From [Muricauda] lutisoli (nom. illeg.) (lineage in GTDB: Bacteria; Bacteroidota; Bacteroidia; Flavobacteriales; Flavobacteriaceae), in NCBI RefSeq assembly GCF_017313105.1, contig NZ_JAFLND010000003.1, positions 1 to 64,000 of the forward strand: 64,000 nucleotides of DNA, read 5' to 3'. The position numbers and the translations under genes were made by a program. Position 1 is the first letter of the stretch. Every line of letters begins with the position of its first letter. The notes under the pieces are model-generated. The model searched no databases, was not told the DNA's origin, and saw only the letters and a list, made by a program, of their open reading frames with translations. Of this stretch, positions 61,792 through 64,000 are shown piece by piece.

Positions 61792-61807
61792 TTTAGAATA
61801 AATTTAA
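61792..61807. promoter_or_regulatory. Candidate metal-repressor box upstream of feoA
   Basis: TTTAGAATAAATTTAA, matching the receptor-repressor box at 39661-39676 at 12 of 16 positions, and starting at the probable transcription start just downstream of the feoA -10. The right half is degenerate and AT-rich DNA makes chance matches easy. Confidence 0.35.
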
Positions 61808-61814
61808 TTAAGAA

Positions 61815-61843
61815 CAAAAATAGGTAAAAATGAAAAACTACAA
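61815..61843 (-). promoter_or_regulatory. Promoter of feoAB
   Basis: TTG (61841-61843), 18 nt, TATTTTTG (61815-61822) on the minus strand: a full match to the Bacteroidota housekeeping consensus. The transcript starts near 61808, about 25 nt before the GTG. Confidence 0.8.
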
Positions 61844-61872
61844 GTGATTATCATGGATAAAGGTTTAGAGGG

Positions 61873-62547
61873 TTATTCCTTGTAACTGGCTTTAAGGATT
61901 TTGATATCCTCAAGAAGCTTATTTATTTCTTCCCGATTGGTACCATCATAAAAACCCCGTATCCGCTTTTCCTTATCCACCAAAATAAAGTTTTCGGTAT
62001 GAATCATATCAAATGGACCACCGTCCCCATCATTTTTTACGGCCAGATACGACTTTCGGGCCAGCTCATAGATTTGCTTTTTATCCCCTGTCACCAGATT
62101 CCATTTGCTATCGATCACGCCTTTTTCCAGCGCATATCTTTTAAGTTGGGCAACGGTATCTATTTGTGGGGTAACCGAATGGGAGAGCAACATAATATCG
62201 GGGTCGCCCTTAACGGCTTCTTGTATTTCCCCCATGTTCTTGGTCATAATGGGACAAATGGTCAGGCAGGTGGTAAAAAAGAAATCGGCCACATATATTT
62301 TGTCCTTGTAATTTTCTTGGGTTATGGTGTCCCCATTTTGATTGACCAAAGCAAAATCGGCTACTTTATGGTATTTTTTAGTGTAATGCAATGTGCTGTC
62401 TACCAAAGATTTGTCTACCATGGATGGCTGGTATACCGGCAGCATTTTTTGGGGTTGAAGTGCGTTGTAGAAAAGATAAATAATTACGGCGGACAACCCC
62501 AACATTACGATTCCGAACAGCTTGTACTTGGCAAAAAATGATCCCAT
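61873..62547 (-). CDS. SCO1/SenC family copper-binding thioredoxin-like protein
   Basis: A 224-residue protein (from ATG 62547) with one N-terminal TM helix (about 8-26) and a periplasmic thioredoxin fold. The copper ligands are in TTCLTICPIM (C-x3-C), with the distal His in DMIHTENFILV. It delivers Cu(I) to cytochrome oxidase CuA or reduces its cysteines. ATG at 62580 would add 11 residues, but those codons contain a TAATTTTG -10 placed 5 nt before 62547, so the shorter form is preferred. It is divergent from rseP. Confidence 0.9.
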   Translation of the reverse strand: MGSFFAKYKLFGIVMLGLSAVIIYLFYNALQPQKMLPVYQPSMVDKSLVDSTLHYTKKYHKVADFALVNQNGDTITQENYKDKIYVADFFFTTCLTICPIMTKNMGEIQEAVKGDPDIMLLSHSVTPQIDTVAQLKRYALEKGVIDSKWNLVTGDKKQIYELARKSYLAVKNDGDGGPFDMIHTENFILVDKEKRIRGFYDGTNREEINKLLEDIKILKASYKE

Positions 62548-62552
62548 GGTTA

Positions 62553-62560
62553 CAAAATTA
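62553..62560 (-). promoter_or_regulatory. Candidate -10 for the SCO gene, 5 nt from the chosen ATG
   Basis: TAATTTTG on the minus strand, exact TAnnTTTG, with a TTG 20 nt upstream. It lies 5 nt before the ATG at 62547, as at crtY and the polyprenyl synthase gene. Confidence 0.45.
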
Positions 62561-62668
62561 CGGTCCAAAGGGTTATTCATCAAGGAGAAAGCTATCTTTT
62601 GTTGCTAAATCTTTCTTAAATAACAAGTGGGATTAAAACCGAGGTTTTTTTATCAATCCCTAAAAGGT

Positions 62669-62676
62669 TACTTTTG
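62669..62676 (+). promoter_or_regulatory. Candidate -10 for rseP
   Basis: TACTTTTG, exact TAnnTTTG, 23 nt before the ATG; the -33 triplet at 19 nt is TTT (one mismatch). Confidence 0.45.
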
Positions 62677-62699
62677 TTCGTTTTAAGAAAATACGACGG

Positions 62700-64000
62700 A
62701 TGACTCCAATAGTTATAAAAACCATACAATTCTTTCTGAGCTTATCGCTTTTAATCGTGCTTCACGAACTGGGACACTTTATCCCGGCAAAGCTGTTCAA
62801 GACCAGGGTGGAGAAGTTTTATCTCTTTTTTGATGTTAAGTTTTCGTTGTTCAAAAAGAAAATAGGGGAAACTGTTTATGGTATCGGTTGGTTGCCCTTG
62901 GGCGGATATGTGAAAATATCCGGGATGATCGATGAGAGCATGGACAAGGAGCAGATGAGGGAAGAACCTAAACCTTGGGAATTCCGAAGTAAACCGGCTT
63001 GGCAGCGATTGATCATTATGCTTGGCGGGGTGACCGTTAACTTTATTTTGGCGGTCATTATTTTTATTGGACTGGTCTTTACATATGGAGAGCAGTACAT
63101 CGCCAACGATAGTCTAAGGGATGGAATTTGGGTGACCGAGAAAAGTCTGGGTGACGAGTTGGGAGTTAAGACCGGGGACAAAGTTTTGTCCGTTGATGGT
63201 AAAAAAATTGAAGCATTACAGCAGATACTTCCGGAAATGGTTTATGGTGAAAGCTACACCATTGAAAGGGACGGGCAGGTCATAGAAAAGAAAATCCCGG
63301 TTGATTTTATACAGACGTTGTCCGAAGACAAGGACAAAGCACGCTTTATTTATTACCGAGTCCCTTTCGTGATCAGTGCGATTCCCAAAAAATCGCCAAA
63401 CGTGGACAGTGGTCTACAAAAAGGGGATGCCGTTGTTGAAATGGCAGGGGCACCGGTAGAGTACAAAGACCAGGTGATTCCTATACTTGAAGCCAATAAG
63501 GGAGGCACGGTGCCCGTAAAGGTCAGACGTAACGGTGAACTGGTCGATTTGACATTGAACGTTTCTGAAGAAGCAGCTCTGGGAGTTGGTTTGGGAATGA
63601 CCCCGGAAGAATACAAGGAAGCAGGATACCTAGAGCAAAAGACGTTAAAATACTCTTTTTTGGAATCGATTCCCGCAGGATGGAACAAAGGCGTTAAAAC
63701 CCTTACGGACTATATAAGGGGAATGAAGAAAATATTTAACCCGGATACCGGTGCCTATAAAGAAGTGGGTGGATTTGCCGCTATCGGTGGTATGTTCCCG
63801 GATACTTGGAACTGGCCGGCTTTTTGGGCCACAACGGCTTTTATATCCATTATTTTGGCCTTTATGAATATTTTGCCCATTCCTGCTCTGGACGGTGGGC
63901 ATGTGGCCTTTTTGTTGTATGAAATGGTAACAGGGCGCAAGCCAAGCGATAAATTCTTGGAGTATGCCCAAATGATCGGCTTTTTTATTTTAATTGCTTT
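62700..64000 (+). CDS. rseP: RseP-type site-2 metalloprotease (3' end cut by window edge)
   Basis: An intramembrane zinc protease; 433 codons are visible from the ATG at 62700 and the last part is off the window. The zinc motif H22-E-L-G-H26 is in the first TM helix; two PDZ regions lie between (about 125-205 and 225-300), and the third zinc ligand is in PALDGGH near the end of the visible part. It cleaves membrane anti-sigma factors, so it is a plausible processor of the zinc-finger anti-sigma at 57295 and perhaps the small membrane protein at 33505. Divergent from the SCO gene. Confidence 0.94.
   Translation, partial: MTPIVIKTIQFFLSLSLLIVLHELGHFIPAKLFKTRVEKFYLFFDVKFSLFKKKIGETVYGIGWLPLGGYVKISGMIDESMDKEQMREEPKPWEFRSKPAWQRLIIMLGGVTVNFILAVIIFIGLVFTYGEQYIANDSLRDGIWVTEKSLGDELGVKTGDKVLSVDGKKIEALQQILPEMVYGESYTIERDGQVIEKKIPVDFIQTLSEDKDKARFIYYRVPFVISAIPKKSPNVDSGLQKGDAVVEMAGAPVEYKDQVIPILEANKGGTVPVKVRRNGELVDLTLNVSEEAALGVGLGMTPEEYKEAGYLEQKTLKYSFLESIPAGWNKGVKTLTDYIRGMKKIFNPDTGAYKEVGGFAAIGGMFPDTWNWPAFWATTAFISIILAFMNILPIPALDGGHVAFLLYEMVTGRKPSDKFLEYAQMIGFFILIA

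Overview
The window is a 64 kb chromosomal piece of a Bacteroidota genome, most likely a marine, carotenoid-pigmented member of the Flavobacteriaceae. The evidence is the gene content (two DUF1080 proteins, DUF3078, DUF6090, DUF6503-like, TonB-dependent receptor, lycopene cyclase, SCO, FeoAB with a Cys-rich partner), signal peptides ending in ...SAQ/FSQ, almost no Shine-Dalgarno sequences, and promoters of the Bacteroidota type (TTG, 17-19 nt, TAnnTTTG). I saw no rRNA, tRNA, CRISPR, insertion sequence or phage gene. Both edges cut a gene: a GMC oxidoreductase on the left and RseP on the right.

Positions 1-10520 hold the most distinctive block, a locus that looks built to oxidise glycosides at C3 and break down the 3-keto products. 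It has two paralogous GMC flavin oxidoreductases (minus strand), two TIM-barrel isomerase/epimerase proteins (one a lipoprotein, one cytoplasmic), two exported DUF1080 proteins, a Gfo/Idh/MocA dehydrogenase and an MFS nucleoside/sugar permease. There is no SusC/SusD pair and no classical glycosidase in it. Two short sequence elements recur in its divergent promoter regions.

Positions 10600-26600 are mostly housekeeping: yicC-gmk-nadD, an exported GH130 protein with a DUF6503-like partner, a Pit phosphate transporter, dgt, a DUF3078 protein, dxs, tadA, a cold-shock protein, a ClC channel whose gating glutamate is replaced by Leu, aspS, and a MORN/YwqK-like protein. Positions 26600-33350 are a TetR-TolC-adaptor-RND efflux operon whose promoter lies inside a 12-bp palindrome. 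Positions 33378-37331 hold an ECF sigma factor with a small membrane protein, then a polyprenyl synthase converging on lycopene cyclase.

Positions 37374-47165 are about metals. A TonB receptor with a CxxC in its plug is divergent from a DtxR/MntR-type repressor and a ZIP transporter, with a candidate operator between them. A heavy-metal RND operon follows, in which the CzcA-type pump and its outer-membrane channel are one 1449-residue reading frame, preceded by a His-rich exported protein. Positions 47246-54310 carry a lipoprotein GH13 alpha-glucosidase, a large BNR/VPS10 exported protein, an SDR enzyme and small proteins. Positions 54436-59110 are an envelope-stress module: ECF sigma factor, zinc-finger HEAT-repeat anti-sigma factor and two DUF4097 proteins, behind an ECF-type promoter. 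The right end has feoA-feoB plus a 47-residue Cys-rich FeoB partner, SCO and rseP. Several transcription units have a TAnnTTTG element exactly 5 nt before the ATG, which suggests leaderless mRNAs.
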